Shown here piece by piece: positions 38,841-51,265 of a stretch of DNA of 64,000 nt. Every line of letters begins with the position of its first letter. Position 1 is the stretch's first letter. Below the pieces are notes generated by a model. It had not been told where the DNA came from, made no database searches, and worked only from the letters and a program-made list of their open reading frames with translations. Source of the DNA: Prunus persica. Lineage: Eukaryota > Streptophyta > Magnoliopsida > Rosales > Rosaceae. The translations under genes and the position numbers were made by a program. The stretch is taken from contig NC_034014.1 of NCBI RefSeq assembly GCF_000346465.2, positions 22,020,522 through 22,084,521 on the forward strand. The letters are read 5' to 3'.

Positions 38841-39730
38841 GAGAGATTGAGCTATGAGATTTGGAAATAGCTGCAAGATCTATGAGAAAGCAAGTGAGAG
38901 ATCTAGAAAGCAATGAAAATTAGAGATGCGGCTCCGACGGGGAGGTTAGTGAAATCGGCAGCTCGTCGATTTCTCACAGACCAGCTCCTAGATTTTGAAG
39001 GAGCAATCGCCGTTTATCTTAATTGAGCCTTGGAGCTGGGTTTATTTTGGGCAAAAGGGCAAAACAATAATTCAACATTGCTGTTAAATTTAAAAAATCT
39101 ACAGCTGTCGATTTTTGGGTTTATTTTGGGTGTGTTTCTATACTTTAAATAGTATAGGGTATATTTATAGTTTCATGTCTAGGAATGGGTATTTCACTAA
39201 TTTTGTATTTTTTTAATGGTATTTTATTACTATTTTACTTAATTTTCTAGTTTTAATAATATTTTTATCTATGTAGAAGTGGTCTCCACTTGCCACATCA
39301 CCCCTAATTGTGAATAATGATTCATGAGTACGAAATTACAAAAGCACCTATGCCATGTTATCATATTTAACATATGTTTAGACGGAGTTGATAACAAAGA
39401 ATAAAGTGGATCACCAAACCACGGTCAAACAAGGTAAGTGAACCACTTTAAATTTGGGAGAACAAAATAAAATTTAATCGTAATTTTAAGGGCATTAGTG
39501 TAAATAAACCTAAATAAAATGTAAAATTATTTTTTGTTATGTCATTTGATTTGATGTAAAATCTCTACCTTCACTCCACATATCATATGTCACTTCGAGT
39601 ATGGCTATGTACGGTCATTTTAGAATTTCTCAGTTGACATGTGATCCTTCAACACTTTATTCAAAATTTTGAATAACTTTCGGTACCAACTAAAGAGAAT
39701 TATTTTGAATACCTTTTGTTAGTTTGTTGA

Positions 39731-40015
39731 TCTATATATATATAAAAAGCAAAAGATAGAAAATAATAAAATATTTAAAATATTTGAAATTATTTTTAGT
39801 TAATATAAATATTAAGAATTGAAATTATTAATTAAGTGAGAATAATATGATAAATTCATATTTTTTTATATTAAAAAAATTAAAAGAAAAATCAGATAAT
39901 AGATTCTATTTTTATGAAACACAACTACTCATTATCTTTTTTAATTCTAAAATAAATTTAACAATTTAAAAAAAAAAGTCACTCACAGGTGCAGAAGCAC
40001 ATGCAGAGATGCTAA
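39731..40015 (+). mobile_element. Helitron-like non-autonomous element, copy 1
   Basis: It starts TCTATATATATATAAA directly after an A, ends in CTAA directly before a T, and has a small hairpin (gtgc agaa gcac) about 15 bases before the end. Those are Helitron rules: 5' TC, 3' CTRR, insertion between A and T, no target duplication. The interior matches the element at 61229-61516, including 'gaattgaaattattaatta' and 'tctatttttatg' blocks. Confidence 0.7.
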
Positions 40016-43000
40016 TTTTGTATTTTTTTAAAAAAAAAACTTAAGAGAATTATTTATTTAAATAGGGATTGGTTGGTCAAATAACCTAAAATGGGTCAAT
40101 CATGTAACTTTCAAACAAAAAAAAGATATTATTAAACAATGGTTTTGTTTTATATCTCGAGTAATTTTCCAACAAAATTAATCTCAATTCTGATATTCGA
40201 ATCATTTCACATAATCTAAAGCCGAAATTGTGATGAATTTGAGTGATTGATTGTGCTCTTTGCTTTTCTTTCTGAGGAAGGTGACAAAAAAGCTCACGTT
40301 TTATTTGGCGCACTTCGTTGTATTATCTGTTCTTTTCCTCATCTCATAGTCTCTCATAACGTACAAATCAAACTAAAGATGCCACCTCGGTATTGTTCTT
40401 GATTTGACAATCCAACTCAATAAACACATTTTTTTTTCCTTTTTCTTTTCTAAAAATTTACTGACGAACCCCAGTAATTAAGATTTGATTGATTTTGCAT
40501 GCGGCGTGCTTTCTCACTGGCATGTCCAATCTTTACCAGAGTTTGAACCTCGAGTAAAATAAATAAATTTACCTTTCAAATGCAACTATTTCTTTTTACC
40601 TGGGAAGAATTTATCCACTAATATCCGCAAATATTGCAAGTATGATTCATCGGTTCAGATGCAAATCAATCAGTCTACAGTAGGCTTATTGAAACTCAAA
40701 CTAATTTAACCAATCAAATTAGACTTCACTTTCAACTCTTTTTTCTTTTGATTACGAAGAAATAATGCATTGATTATGAATAATTGTATATGGTTTTGAG
40801 ATGTCTATGATATTAATGAAGACGTACGATGTCTCAAGAAATTATTATAGTCAAGATCATAGATCACGTCTCTCTATCATAGGCATAAATCACGTACGGT
40901 GGTGGTGGTGAGTGCAAATCTTTTGCATGTATAAATTAAAAGTATGTATAGTTAGATGGAAGGATTGAAAATTAATTCTCATATAGATTAAGGAAAAGAA
41001 AAGAAAAAAAGACAATAGTTTCAAACCTGATAATATATATATATATATATATATAATATTTAATTCATTTGACTTTGGATCTAGTTTTCAGTTTAGAATA
41101 TACTGTGGTACTTCTTTTTTGACTGGGATGTAATTATATATTAGAACTTTAATGCATGGATCATGGATCATGGTCATGGATGTGTACCGTCTTGTCTAAG
41201 TATTTAGCTTAGTGAACAATCAGATAGAGACATCTTTAATTTTCTAGACTTTTCCACACATCTGTTGGGGATCTGATCTTAATCATAGGGTTTAGGGTTT
41301 AACCCGTTGATACGTAATTGATTTATAATTAATTGGTAGGTTAAAAGCTGAAAGACCTAAATGATCAAACCTAATCCACTTTCACCTGCCCACACTCGCA
41401 TCATATAAATATATGTACTCAGAATCTCAGTGCCCAAAATAATTGAACAAAACACACTAAAAAAAAAAAGGGTTTGGTGTCAACTGTCAAGCTCAACTCA
41501 AGCATATATATATATAATACAAATGGACTGGTCGTTCGGAATGCCTAACTAAGAAAATTACAGCCTCCTGTTGCTGTTGACGATAATTTTGAGGATTTAT
41601 TTGTAAAAATATCAGAAAAATTATATTCAGAAAACACCGAATATAGAGGACAACAAGCTTGTGGAGATCAATTAATGGGTTTCCAGCTACCATTTAATCG
41701 TGTGGGATTTTCAAACGTACGTGTAGTGTAGGCAAAAAATATATGCAGAAGAACAGGTAGAGTTAAAGTTGAGGGGGAGAGGAGAGACAGTTTGGCCCCA
41801 AACTGACAAACAACTTTGCAGAAAAATCTATTGAGCATGGGACTCCACCTAAGGCCTACCTTTTCTTTAATATGTCTAGGCAAATCAATCTGTCTCCTTG
41901 TTGTAAAAAAACCCAGAACTACAAAATATCCTTTATTTAGTCTTAGATTCTCATATTCGAATCTGCTTCTTCCACTATATATTTGTCTTTTGCTAGCTTT
42001 TTGCAATGCTAAGACAAATTGAGTAATTAAATGCAACGCAAATGGAATTAGTTAATTTGTCTCTGTCTGTCTCCCATTTTCCTTGTTTTCTCAAGCATGA
42101 TTTCATGGACCCTCATCTCTCCTCACAATTACTTCCATTTGAAAAAAAGAGAGAGAAAAGAATTTAACAATTAGCTTTACATCAAATTTTTTGAGTTGTC
42201 TTGGTGATGCGTTTTAATCATCATGAATTTCTGTTGATTGAGTGTGCATGGCACGGCCCCATTTAATTAAGAGAATTTTCTGTGCTCCCTGCAGTGCCAC
42301 AATCGCATTAACTAGATGAAGATCAATTAATTAAGATTCATAATTAGTTGACTTAAAGGTTGGTTTGTGTTAGTGGAGGGGATATTAGTGGTTGACTGCA
42401 TGCAAACACGACAACAATAAATTTAAAAAATTTCTGCTTTTAACAACAATTTCTATGAGTGGATGGATAGGAAATACAGTTTTCAAAGACAGGGCTGATC
42501 TGATCTGGGCGGAGGATTTGGTATGAGCAATAAAAGCAGTAATTGAATTGAGAAGGAGGGAACTGCAAGTCCACGATGTAGGTAAGATAGTTCAATTCCT
42601 TCATCTATGGTGTCTATCTCTAATTTATTAATGTTGCCCGCTCAATCTGCTTCTTTGACTTCATTCAATGTCATCTATATGGTCCTCAGCTCTGAGGTGA
42701 ATTCTTGCTGTTACAATTGTCAACTTGACAGATCTCTCAATCCTCAAGATAAATTCCTAAAACGACATTTGGTGCTCTACTGCGCAAGTCACAGTTTAAA
42801 ATTACTCAAAGTAAATTTGACGCACAAGGAGTTTGTACTCCGAGTGATTAAGAATATTTATTTATTATTTTTTTTGGTGTGCAATATTAATGAAGTGATT
42901 TTTACACAAAAAAAAAAGAGTATTTACTCTTATACTTGAGACTTATTTCACAATGACCTAATGAATTCTTAAAAATTCACAGAATTTAATTAAAGTTAAT

Positions 43001-45440
43001 TGTTAAATAAATAGAACTAGATGGTAATTTCAACCCTCTTTTGATTGTGTACTGAACTCATTTGAATTTTGAGCTGTCGACCTAGTTTTCCGTGGTTTGT
43101 AAGAACACAGTACTTGCCACAGTGCCACTGCATAAAACGTTGAGATGTGTTTAAGTTTCCATATATATGCTCAGCTTTACGTTTCTTCTTCTTCTTCTTC
43201 TTCTAAAACAAGCAAAGGAGTCATGTAACACATGTTTCATACATTTTTCTCTCTAATTATGTGATGAGATAGATAAAAAGAAAAAAATATGAAACATGTT
43301 AATCACTTGGAAGTTTTACTCGTAGAGGTAGCAATCATAATCAAGAGGTTTGCAATTCTAAGTGTCCATGTCATATTTTTTTCCTGAATTTTTTTTAAAA
43401 AAAAAAAAAAGAAAAGAAAAAAGCATTGCTTCATTGTGTGTTCATCTCAAATATTGATAACGGCTAATCTTAAAGCATGTACAGTTTAAAAGTGTATAAA
43501 TCTATTGAAATTATTATTCATCCTTAATCTTCTTTTTTTGTTGATAAATATCATCCTTAATCTTAAAAAAATTATTTAAAGTACTAAAAACATACTTGAC
43601 ATAGAAATCTTAGAGGCATTAATTATTTTTCGTGATCTTCTTGTTGTCCTCTTACAAGAAGAAAAATGATCTTGTTGTCAAACGAAATAAATAAATAAAT
43701 AGAGCATTAGGTTTTAGACCAGTCAAACAAGAATTTGTGATTGCATTGAAATCACGTGTAACCAATGATAGGATATCAGAACCCAGTTTACTATTTAACC
43801 TAGCATCAATGCAAATGATGGAGACACGAGGGTTGATGGATGTCGTAAAAAGCAAAAGGGTCCAGACGTCAGTCCTGCACTCCATCTCCATAACATTTGA
43901 AAAATCCAATCTACGCAGCAGAAAACAAAGCTGTAAAAGGCACTGCAAATTTTCTGGCCTTTAGGTTTGTTTTATTTTTACCATAAAGTTGCTGTTAAAT
44001 TATTCTAGCAGAAAGTCTACATGCGATATTATATTAACAGTGGCGATGACGACGATTTTATCCAATGACAATAATGTTCTTCACTTCATTGAACGAGATT
44101 TAACTTTTAAGTTTTAATAACAAGCATTTTATTTCGGGTTTTTATCACAAAATGTCATAGGTTTACGAAAGTATGAGCTATTTAGCGTTTATCGTTTTAC
44201 GATTTAGAATCAAATTATTTGAGAACGGGCGTGGGCTTGAACTTGATTGATACACAGTGCATGTTAGAATGTTGTGATTAGCTAGTAAAAGAGAATTGTC
44301 AAAAAAATACGCAACTTGATAGATGTTTTCCAAGGATATGCCGACATATATAAGGTTTGGTAGGGTCACAAAACTGAGAATTGAGAAAAGGGTTGTTCCT
44401 GCTTTAATAATGCAATTGCCTCACGGGCCCTTATTCTTCATAATTGTTCAACCAATCTTTGGATATATATGTACCGCTGGTTTTGCCCTATCAGTCGGGG
44501 GGGTCAAAAATTCAAGATTTCAAGTACATGCATGATGCATGGTAATGGCATCCTATTTCATTATGTTCTTTATGCAATCCACCAACCAACAAAACAAGAA
44601 CATCGCACTTTCCACTAACGTTCCTTTGTCTTCTTTGATCAATTTTGCTTGAAAGGGCATGGATTTGTATCCCATTAAACTTTAGTGGTGGTTAGTCTTC
44701 CATATTACTTGATTATCCGAAAAGTTTAATTTTGCTCACCACCTTTAACCACGACGCGTGATTATCATTTAACTCATCCATTTCACGTGTTATACGTATT
44801 AATTATGGTTAAGTTTCTGTTGTAAATACAATCTCATATGTTAATCATGGTTAAGCATGTTGAATGACTTATAAAGTACTTTAATTAAGAAGAAGTAGTT
44901 GGTTCAGTGTTGAAAAATGAAGTCCAAAATTTGGATCCTCATGAAAATCAGAAAATCTGGCATTGACCAGCAGCAGTAATTGGGACCGGCCCTGCCCAAC
45001 AGCCAGGCCTGGGTCTATTGGCCTATAATATTTTTATTGTGTTTTTTTTTTTGGGTAGTTCAAATGGGTTTAATATCTATCATATCATGTTAAAAGTCGG
45101 GTCCGCACTGATTGCACCATGTCTATGCTTTGCTTTTTTCTTTTTTAAATGAAAAAGAAAAAAAAAAGGTTTCGTTTAATTTTATTCAAGCATCTCTGTC
45201 TCTCTCTGTATTTTGAAATCAGTGTTTGATTGTTCATCTGAGTGTATTGTTTTATAATATTCAAGTCCAAGATCAGACCCATAGCAGAAAAACCAGGCCA
45301 GCCCTATCGGATCTGGGCTCCCTTCAACATGACCCAGTTCAGCTTTTTTGTGGGCCTCATCTACTAATATGAAAAAACTGGACCTATGTAGATGGGCTTT
45401 CATCTTTTTAATGAGCCAAGTTCTAAACAAAACAAAAGAA
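40016..45440. other. Intergenic, no gene supported
   Basis: AT-rich DNA with (TA)n near 41035, a (CTT)n tract at 43186-43203 and a telo-box-like ggtttagggttt at 41288. Short frames such as 41668-42036 minus and 43652-43948 minus show no domain or exon structure. Confidence 0.55.
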
Positions 45441-45448
45441 CAAGGAAC

Positions 45449-46002
45449 TAGGGGTGGGCACTCAAACCGGCGAACCGGAAATTCGAGCCGAATCAAACCG
45501 AAAAAAATCGAGTTGACTAAAAAGTCAAAAATCGAACCGGACAGGTTTGGACCGGTTTTGAATCCGATTCCATGTCTTCAAAAATCGAACCGGGCCAAAC
45601 CGAACCGGTAAAACTAAAAAAATATATAATTTCAATATATATTTATATTTAATGCTATATTTTTAATTTCACTAAAAAAAACTTAATATTTATCCAAGTT
45701 CGATGTCAAAATATCTCTCTTTTCTCACTTTAATATTTATTTTTTATATGAAATTGAATAATTTGTTAATTTTCAAGTAAAAAAATAATATTTCAGTTGA
45801 GAATTGTATTAAAAAATAATTTTTATAATCCGGTTTAAAACCAAACCAGAATCGGAACCGGACCGAAACTGGTTCAAACCGAACCGGATAGTTTTTGAAA
45901 TTTTTTTTATTAAAACTAAACTGAACCAAACCGGATGAATAGTATCGGATCGGTTCTAAGTTGAGGCAAAAATCGGTCCAAACCGAACCGTGCCCACCCC
46001 TA
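45449..46002. mobile_element. Non-autonomous hAT-type element (554 bp)
   Basis: Terminal inverted repeats are perfect over 13 bases: TAGGGGTGGGCAC and GTGCCCACCCCTA. An 8-bp target duplication, caaggaac, flanks it (45441-45448 and 46003-46010). The interior is rich in 'aaccggaccg'-type repeats and is non-coding. It belongs to the same family as 11830-12345, and its perfect TIRs suggest it is younger. Confidence 0.92.
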
Positions 46003-46356
46003 CAAGGAACCAATGGTCAGTGGGTTTTTTTTCAAGAAAAGTTAAGTTAGGAAGAGGAAGGGGTCATTCACACACACGTATATCATAGGAACTTGAATTT
46101 AAAAAGCACACCAAAAGATTGTCCCAATCCAACTACCAGTCCATTGGTGTGAGTTTTAATGTACTACTCATTGTTTGGTTTTAAGCAGTGGTTACTTCGA
46201 GAAATAAATAAATAAAATAAATATAGAACTCACACATCAATATTTATTAATTGACATGTTATGATTATATCAGCTACTGCATAAGTACGTTGGTAAGTTT
46301 AATATGGTTATTTTTGTGTGTCTAAATAGCATTACTAAATAGTCAATTTTGTGTGT

Positions 46357-47287
46357 CTAAATAGCATTAATGATAATGAAGAAATATCGAAGCAAGGAAT
46401 AACCAATATTCTTGAGGAAATTACAAAATTACAAGATGAGCCCGTCCATCCCGGGCATCCCCACCAGACCACTGCCCCGGTGAACGCCCCGACCTCCGAG
46501 CCGCATACTGGCGACGACTCGGTTGATTTTGATTCATTATTTGATTAGTGTATTTATTTTATTTGTAATACATCTATTTTATTTTATAACAAAATTTTAT
46601 TCTAATTTATTTTTATTGCAATTTCATTGTTTAATCAATAAAAAAAAACCAGTTTTATTTAAAATAAAATATAAAAAATATATAAAATATAAAAAAAAAT
46701 TGTACTATTATGTTTGCGCGACGGTAAATATTTCGTCGCGCAAACCCACATGTAACAAAAAAAATTATAAAAATCAACTTTTTTATTACTTCTAATTCTT
46801 GCGCGACGAATGCATACGTCTCGCAAACATGTTTTGCGCGACGAACTGTTTCGTCGCGCATCTTCTCTGGTGCGACGACAGAGATTTTCGTCGCGCAAAT
46901 ATATGAGCGACGAAGGCTTTCTCATTGCGCGAATGGTTCTGCGGCGAACATCTACGTCTCCTGAACACGTTTTGCGCGACGAATTTGTTTTCGTTGCGCA
47001 ATTCTAGTCGTTGCGCAAATATATGTGCGACGAATAATTGATCATCGCGTAAATTTTATGCGACGAACAGTTGTTTCGTCTCCATACCGTTGGTGCAACG
47101 ATGGTTTACCCGTCGCACAGTTTTGCGCGACGAATTGTTATACCTCGTCGCGCAAAGGCTTTCTTCACGATCTTCGCGCGACGGAAAATGCGCGACGAAT
47201 TGTTTGTCGCGCTGAAGTTAGTGCGACAAAATGAGCCTTTGCGCGACGTTTTTTTGTTCGTCGCACAAAGAGTAAACTGTAGTAGTG
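46357..47287. mobile_element. CACTA-type transposon remnant (right end)
   Basis: The right terminus reads GAGTAAACTGTAGTAGTG, the reverse complement of a CACTACTACAG end. From 46715 inward lies a dense array of subterminal motifs (tgcgcgacgaa in both orientations), as expected for CACTA transposase-binding repeats. Left of this an open frame ends in a TAG at 46546-46548 with the acidic tail HTGDDSVDFDSLFD, perhaps the last exon of an element-encoded protein. No left CACTA terminus is present, so the element is truncated. Confidence 0.75.
46360..46427 (+). repeat. 68-bp direct repeat, left copy
   Basis: Identical to 47288-47355 except for one base (g at 46417, t at 47345). The left copy lies inside the CACTA remnant; the right copy begins at the first base after the CACTA right terminus. 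It is far too long for the 3-bp CACTA target duplication. Confidence 0.95.
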
Positions 47288-47355
47288 AATAGCATTAATG
47301 ATAATGAAGAAATATCGAAGCAAGGAATAACCAATATTCTTGAGTAAATTACAAA
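47288..47355 (+). repeat. 68-bp direct repeat, right copy
   Basis: Second copy of the repeat, starting 'aatagcattaatg' directly after the TAGTG end and ending 32 bp short of the P450 stop codon, so it probably lies in the P450 3' UTR. Confidence 0.95.
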
Positions 47356-47386
47356 GCCAACCTACAATATATTTCCCCTATCATCT

Positions 47387-49956
47387 CTAATCGACACATT
47401 CATAAAGATGAGCACGAAGGCGTGGGGTGAGAAGAACCTCAACTGGGGTGGCCTTCATGTTGGTTATTCCAAGCGTTTCACCCATATCAATTGGTTCATC
47501 TGAACCTGATGGAGTTGCAATTTCAAACCCATGTAACAAATGAGCCAGCGTAAGTTGTACAACTTGAAGAGCCAGAGAAATTCCGGGGCATATTCTCCTA
47601 CCACTTCCAAATGGCATGAACTCAAAATTCTGGCCTCGAACATCAAAATCCTTGTGAGTTGTAAGAAATCTTTCTGGTTGGAATTGGTCAGGGTCGACCC
47701 AAACATTTGGATCTCGCTGAATCTTGGAAAGATTGACTAGAAGGCGCGTCCCGGCCTTTACATGATTGCTCGCCACGGTACAATCTTCCATGCATTCATG
47801 TGGAACAGAAAGTGGTGCAGCTGGATATAGTCGCATGGTCTCTTTGACAATGGCTTGGAGATAAACTAGGTTTTGTACATCTGTTTCCTTCACTTGCCTT
47901 TCCCGACCAACATGCATGTCTAATTCATGTTGAGCCTTCCATAAGGCTTCACGGTTGTTCAATAGTAAAGAAAGAGCCCATGTTAATGTCACTGTTGTGG
48001 TGTCTGTTCCTCCTAAAATAAGAGCCTGCAAATTAAGCACATGACAATGACATTAATTAAACAATATTAACCCCAGCACATATCCAATAATCTGTAAATT
48101 ACATATCCAATAATGTACCTATGAAAAAGATAAATATAAATAGGGATTTTTGTAGAAATGTCACTTGAACTTATACATCAATTTCAATTTGTCACCTTAA
48201 AGAAAAATTTAAGCAACATGTCACCTTAAGTTTTCAAAATCCATGATTTGTCACCTGACTTTAATATAATCCAATTTTCCATCCATTTTAAAGGGGCGTT
48301 TTAGTCTTTCCAATATGTAAACCCTCTTTTTTATATAATTTAAATATAAAGCTATGTAAACCCTTTTGCTTGGAAAGACTAAAATACCCTTCAAAATGGA
48401 TGAAAAATTGGATGATGTTAAAGTCATGTGACAAATCATAAATTTTGAAAACTTAGGTGACATTTCACTTAATTTTTTTTTTAAGGTGACAAATTGAAAC
48501 TGAAGTATAAGTTCATGTGACATTTATACAAATATCCCATATAAATATATACATATAAATATATAGATATATTATTTAAATAAAATATAGGTATATTATC
48601 AGGAAAAGATGGAACAAAATTTCAAAAAGGCAATAAGGAAAACTGCCTTTTTCGGCCAACACATTGTTGACTGTATTGATGAATTTTAATAATAAAACGG
48701 ATAATTAATTGTAGACAAAATTTTTAGACCGAATCACCACAATAAATTTGAAATATAAATATGGGTATTTTTGCAATAAAAAAACTATAATAAATCAAAA
48801 ATTGAGATTAATAAGGTCATTTGATGAGTTGGATCCTAGTCATGGATACTTATAAAAATTGGGTATTATTTATAGGAACAAAAAGTGAAGAATTGTAGGT
48901 AAGGTAAGTTGAATTTGAAAGGTGTAAGCCAAATTTACTAAAATAAATAAATAAATGAAACCCCGTATATACCAGACAAGTAGCTTTGTTGATTGTATCA
49001 GCAGATGTACTAGTAGAAGCTGGAATGTCCTTTGCATTTATCTCATCGAAAACAGAAAGCATCATGTCCATGAAGTCATGCTCAGCCTTTGCATTCCCAC
49101 AATGACTTCTTTTTTGCTTATGCTCTTCCAACCATCCTTGAAGGGCAACGTCAAGATCTTTAGACGTCTTCTTCATGGCCTTCTCAAACCCACCCAAATC
49201 TAGCCACCTAAGAAACGGAAGTGCATCCGAGATCACAAACTCACCCCCCAATTTGAAAAAATCCCTCAACCCCTTTCGACACCTCTCGTTCTCTTCCTCC
49301 TCTTGCTTTGTTTTTGCCCCAAGAAATCGTTTCCCCACAACCATCCTGAACATGACGTTCAAAGTCACGTCTCCAAACCACCTATTCATCTCCACCAACA
49401 CTTTCTCTGACCTACCTTTGTTTTCCTCCCACAAATCATATATATGTTTTGTACAAGTTTGAATCTCATATTCACGCACGCGCTTGAGCAACTCCAACCG
49501 ATGGTTTGAGAGGAGCTCCACGGTTGCTATCTTGCGCATCTGCCGCCAATAAGGGCCGTAGGGACTAAAACCAAACATGGCATAGTCATAGCCCATGATC
49601 TCTGCAGCCAAAAATTTAGGGCGGGTGGCAAAGTTTTTGTCATTGGTGGTGAAGAACTCTTTGGCTATTTCCCAGTTGCTTACAACAAGAGCTCGGTGCA
49701 CGCCTAGCTTGATTGTGAAGATTGGTCCGTACTTGTCAGCCATGTTGCCCAAGCTTATGTGGGGAGGCCGTGGCCCTCCTATATAGGGAAGGTGTCCGAT
49801 TATGGGCCATGCGCCGGGTGCTTCCGGAGGTGCTCTCTTCTTGGCTATGTTAGTTTGGTAATATTTAGATATGCATAGGAGAGAGAAGAGAAATAGTAGA
49901 AAAGCAAAGATGATAGATGGAGAAGAAGATGTGATATATGAAAGAGAGAACTCCAT
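47387..49956 (-). CDS. CYP82: Cytochrome P450, CYP82 family
   Basis: Two exons on the minus strand, 49956-48973 and 48025-47387, with a phase-0 GT-AG intron of 947 bp; 540 aa. An N-terminal membrane anchor (about 12-31) is followed by the proline-rich hinge PPEAPGAW. The I-helix motif GGTDTT is at 333-338 and begins exon 2. The K-helix ExxR is Glu390/Arg393, PERF is 445-448, and the haem loop [10 protein letters not shown] holds Cys474. All key residues are intact, so the protein should be an active ER monooxygenase. [15 protein letters not shown] at the intron and the overall sequence fit CYP82, a family involved in terpenoid, alkaloid and phenolic metabolism; the substrate cannot be told. 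The ATG at 49956 is used because the upstream in-frame extension has no ATG. A TATAAAT box is at 50031-50025. The intron carries a MITE. Confidence 0.93.
48143..48538. mobile_element. Hairpin MITE (Mutator-like) in the P450 intron
   Basis: A 396-bp element whose arms of about 170 bp are near-complete inverted repeats (left 'aaatgtcacttgaactta', right its counterpart 'taagttcatgtgacattt'), separated by a short AT-rich loop. It starts GGG and ends CCC, with a perfect 9-bp target duplication atataaata at 48134-48142 and 48539-48547. Length and duplication fit a Mutator-type MITE. Transcription of the P450 would put a long hairpin in the intron. Confidence 0.92.
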
Positions 49957-50024
49957 GGCTGGCAGTTTCTTGATGGCAGAGTCAAAAGAGATATGGGAAT
50001 AGTAACCTTGCACAACTGTATGTT

Positions 50025-50031
50025 ATTTATA
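50025..50031 (-). promoter_or_regulatory. TATA box of the CYP82 gene
   Basis: TATAAAT on the minus strand, 69 bp upstream of the start codon, the usual spacing for a short plant leader. Confidence 0.6.
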
Positions 50032-50039
50032 TGGAAAAT

Positions 50040-51265
50040 GCTAGGGGGAGAGAGAGAGAAGAGAAAGAAATAGTGCCGTGCCCCGCACCCGATCGTATTC
50101 GTATTATTGGAATATCTTTTTGAGGGGTACATTATTGATCATCTATGATTAAACCATAACTATTAATTATCACCAAGTTTCTAATAATTTGATGTTATAC
50201 AATTATAACGTGAAAGCATCAAGAGTTTAAAGTTTTGCACAAAGATACACAAGATCTCTTGGGCAGAGCAGAGCGGCAATGGAAACAAATATTTATTCTT
50301 GGAGGGACCGAACAAAAGGATAATGGAAGTTTTGATCCACTGTCTGCCTTTGCTAATAAATGGATTTGGTAACTAATTATGGAAGTTTTGGTACATCGTT
50401 TGACTTTGCCAATACATTAGGTAAACTTTTTTTTTTTTTTTTAAATATTTTTTTCGTAGGAAAAAGGGGAGGTGGTGTTGGAGTTTGAAAGCAAATGCAA
50501 TGCTTTTTGTCCCACTTTTTCATATCCGTCTATTGAAATTCAAGCATTGAAAATATGCAAAATTCTATCTTTAAGGCATTACTAACATGTAAGACTCTAG
50601 TTATATAAGGGAGCTGATTTTTTCACTTATCTTTTGTCTACTTACACTTCCTTGTTTTTATTTATTTTTTATACTGATGTTTTATATATATATATATGTT
50701 ATTATGTTATTTTATTTAAACAGTTTTGATTTGTTACTACATTAATTTTAGTGATCATTTAACATAATTATTTACTGGTTTTTCCTAACATGTAGGAGTT
50801 TATGGAGAAAGAAGAAAGATAGCAGCAAAAAAAAAAAAAAAAAAACCCTTCCGATTGCTTTCATGATCAATCTCTATCGTATGATAAGTTGAGGACAACA
50901 TTAGTATTCCTTGCTCTTTTCAAATGGCAGTTTGGTTTGGTGTGTAATCATTTCTTCATAATATTCACTATAAAAGATGTCATTTCTGTAGTGGATTAGT
51001 AGGATTTTTTTTTTTTAAGTGCAAGCAAACACAAGGGCAGGTAAAAGGCCGGTGATTAGTATGATTTTATATTGTAAACTCATACGTTTTCTACTATATT
51101 CACGGGTACATTTTCAATCCTAATTGAGAATTTGGCTTTCCCCCTTTGAACTTATTTTTTCTTAACTAAAGTCCAATGACTAGAATTCAACTAAACAACG
51201 AAAGATTTTACACACAAATGGAAATTTACATAATCAAATAACTATATGCAATTGCATGAACGTTG
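50040..51265. other. Intergenic between CYP82 gene and CYP82 fragment
   Basis: AT-rich, with a poly-A run near 50830 and a poly-T run near 50430. No gene is seen. Confidence 0.6.

Larger units (their letters stand above)
37354..39215. repeat. Inner inverted-repeat structure inside the Mutator-like element
   Basis: The ends read TTAGTGATATACCC (left) and GGGTATTTCACTAA (right) and stay alignable for about 85 bp ('aaactataaa', 'agaaacatacccaaaa' types). The left arm is homologous to the dispersed repeat at 1075-1400 and 19122-19446. No target-site duplication is evident. It could be a nested transposon or an internal part of the larger element. Confidence 0.5.
36421..39510. mobile_element. Mutator-like element (3.09 kb, no transposase)
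   Basis: Terminal inverted repeats of about 170 bp run from GGCTTATTTACACTAATG at the left to CATTAGTGTAAATAAACC at the right, with further paired blocks such as AAAGTGG and GACTGTGGTTTGGTGA. The right flank is taaataaaa (39511-39519). The left flank, once the later Cassandra insertion and its duplicated aaata are removed, is also taaataaaa: a perfect 9-bp duplication, the Mutator hallmark. The interior has a CT-rich stretch (36630-36840), a minisatellite, a second TIR structure and a glycine-rich RNA-binding protein pseudogene, but no transposase. Confidence 0.85.

Noticed and set aside
43652..43948. Possible LINE or RNase H fragment on the minus strand
   Set aside because: The DFNAI-like string is too short and no other reverse-transcriptase motif is nearby.
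49957..50013. N-terminal extension of the CYP82 protein
   Set aside because: The upstream in-frame codon is GTG, not ATG, and the TATA box at 50025-50031 leaves a normal leader to the ATG at 49956.
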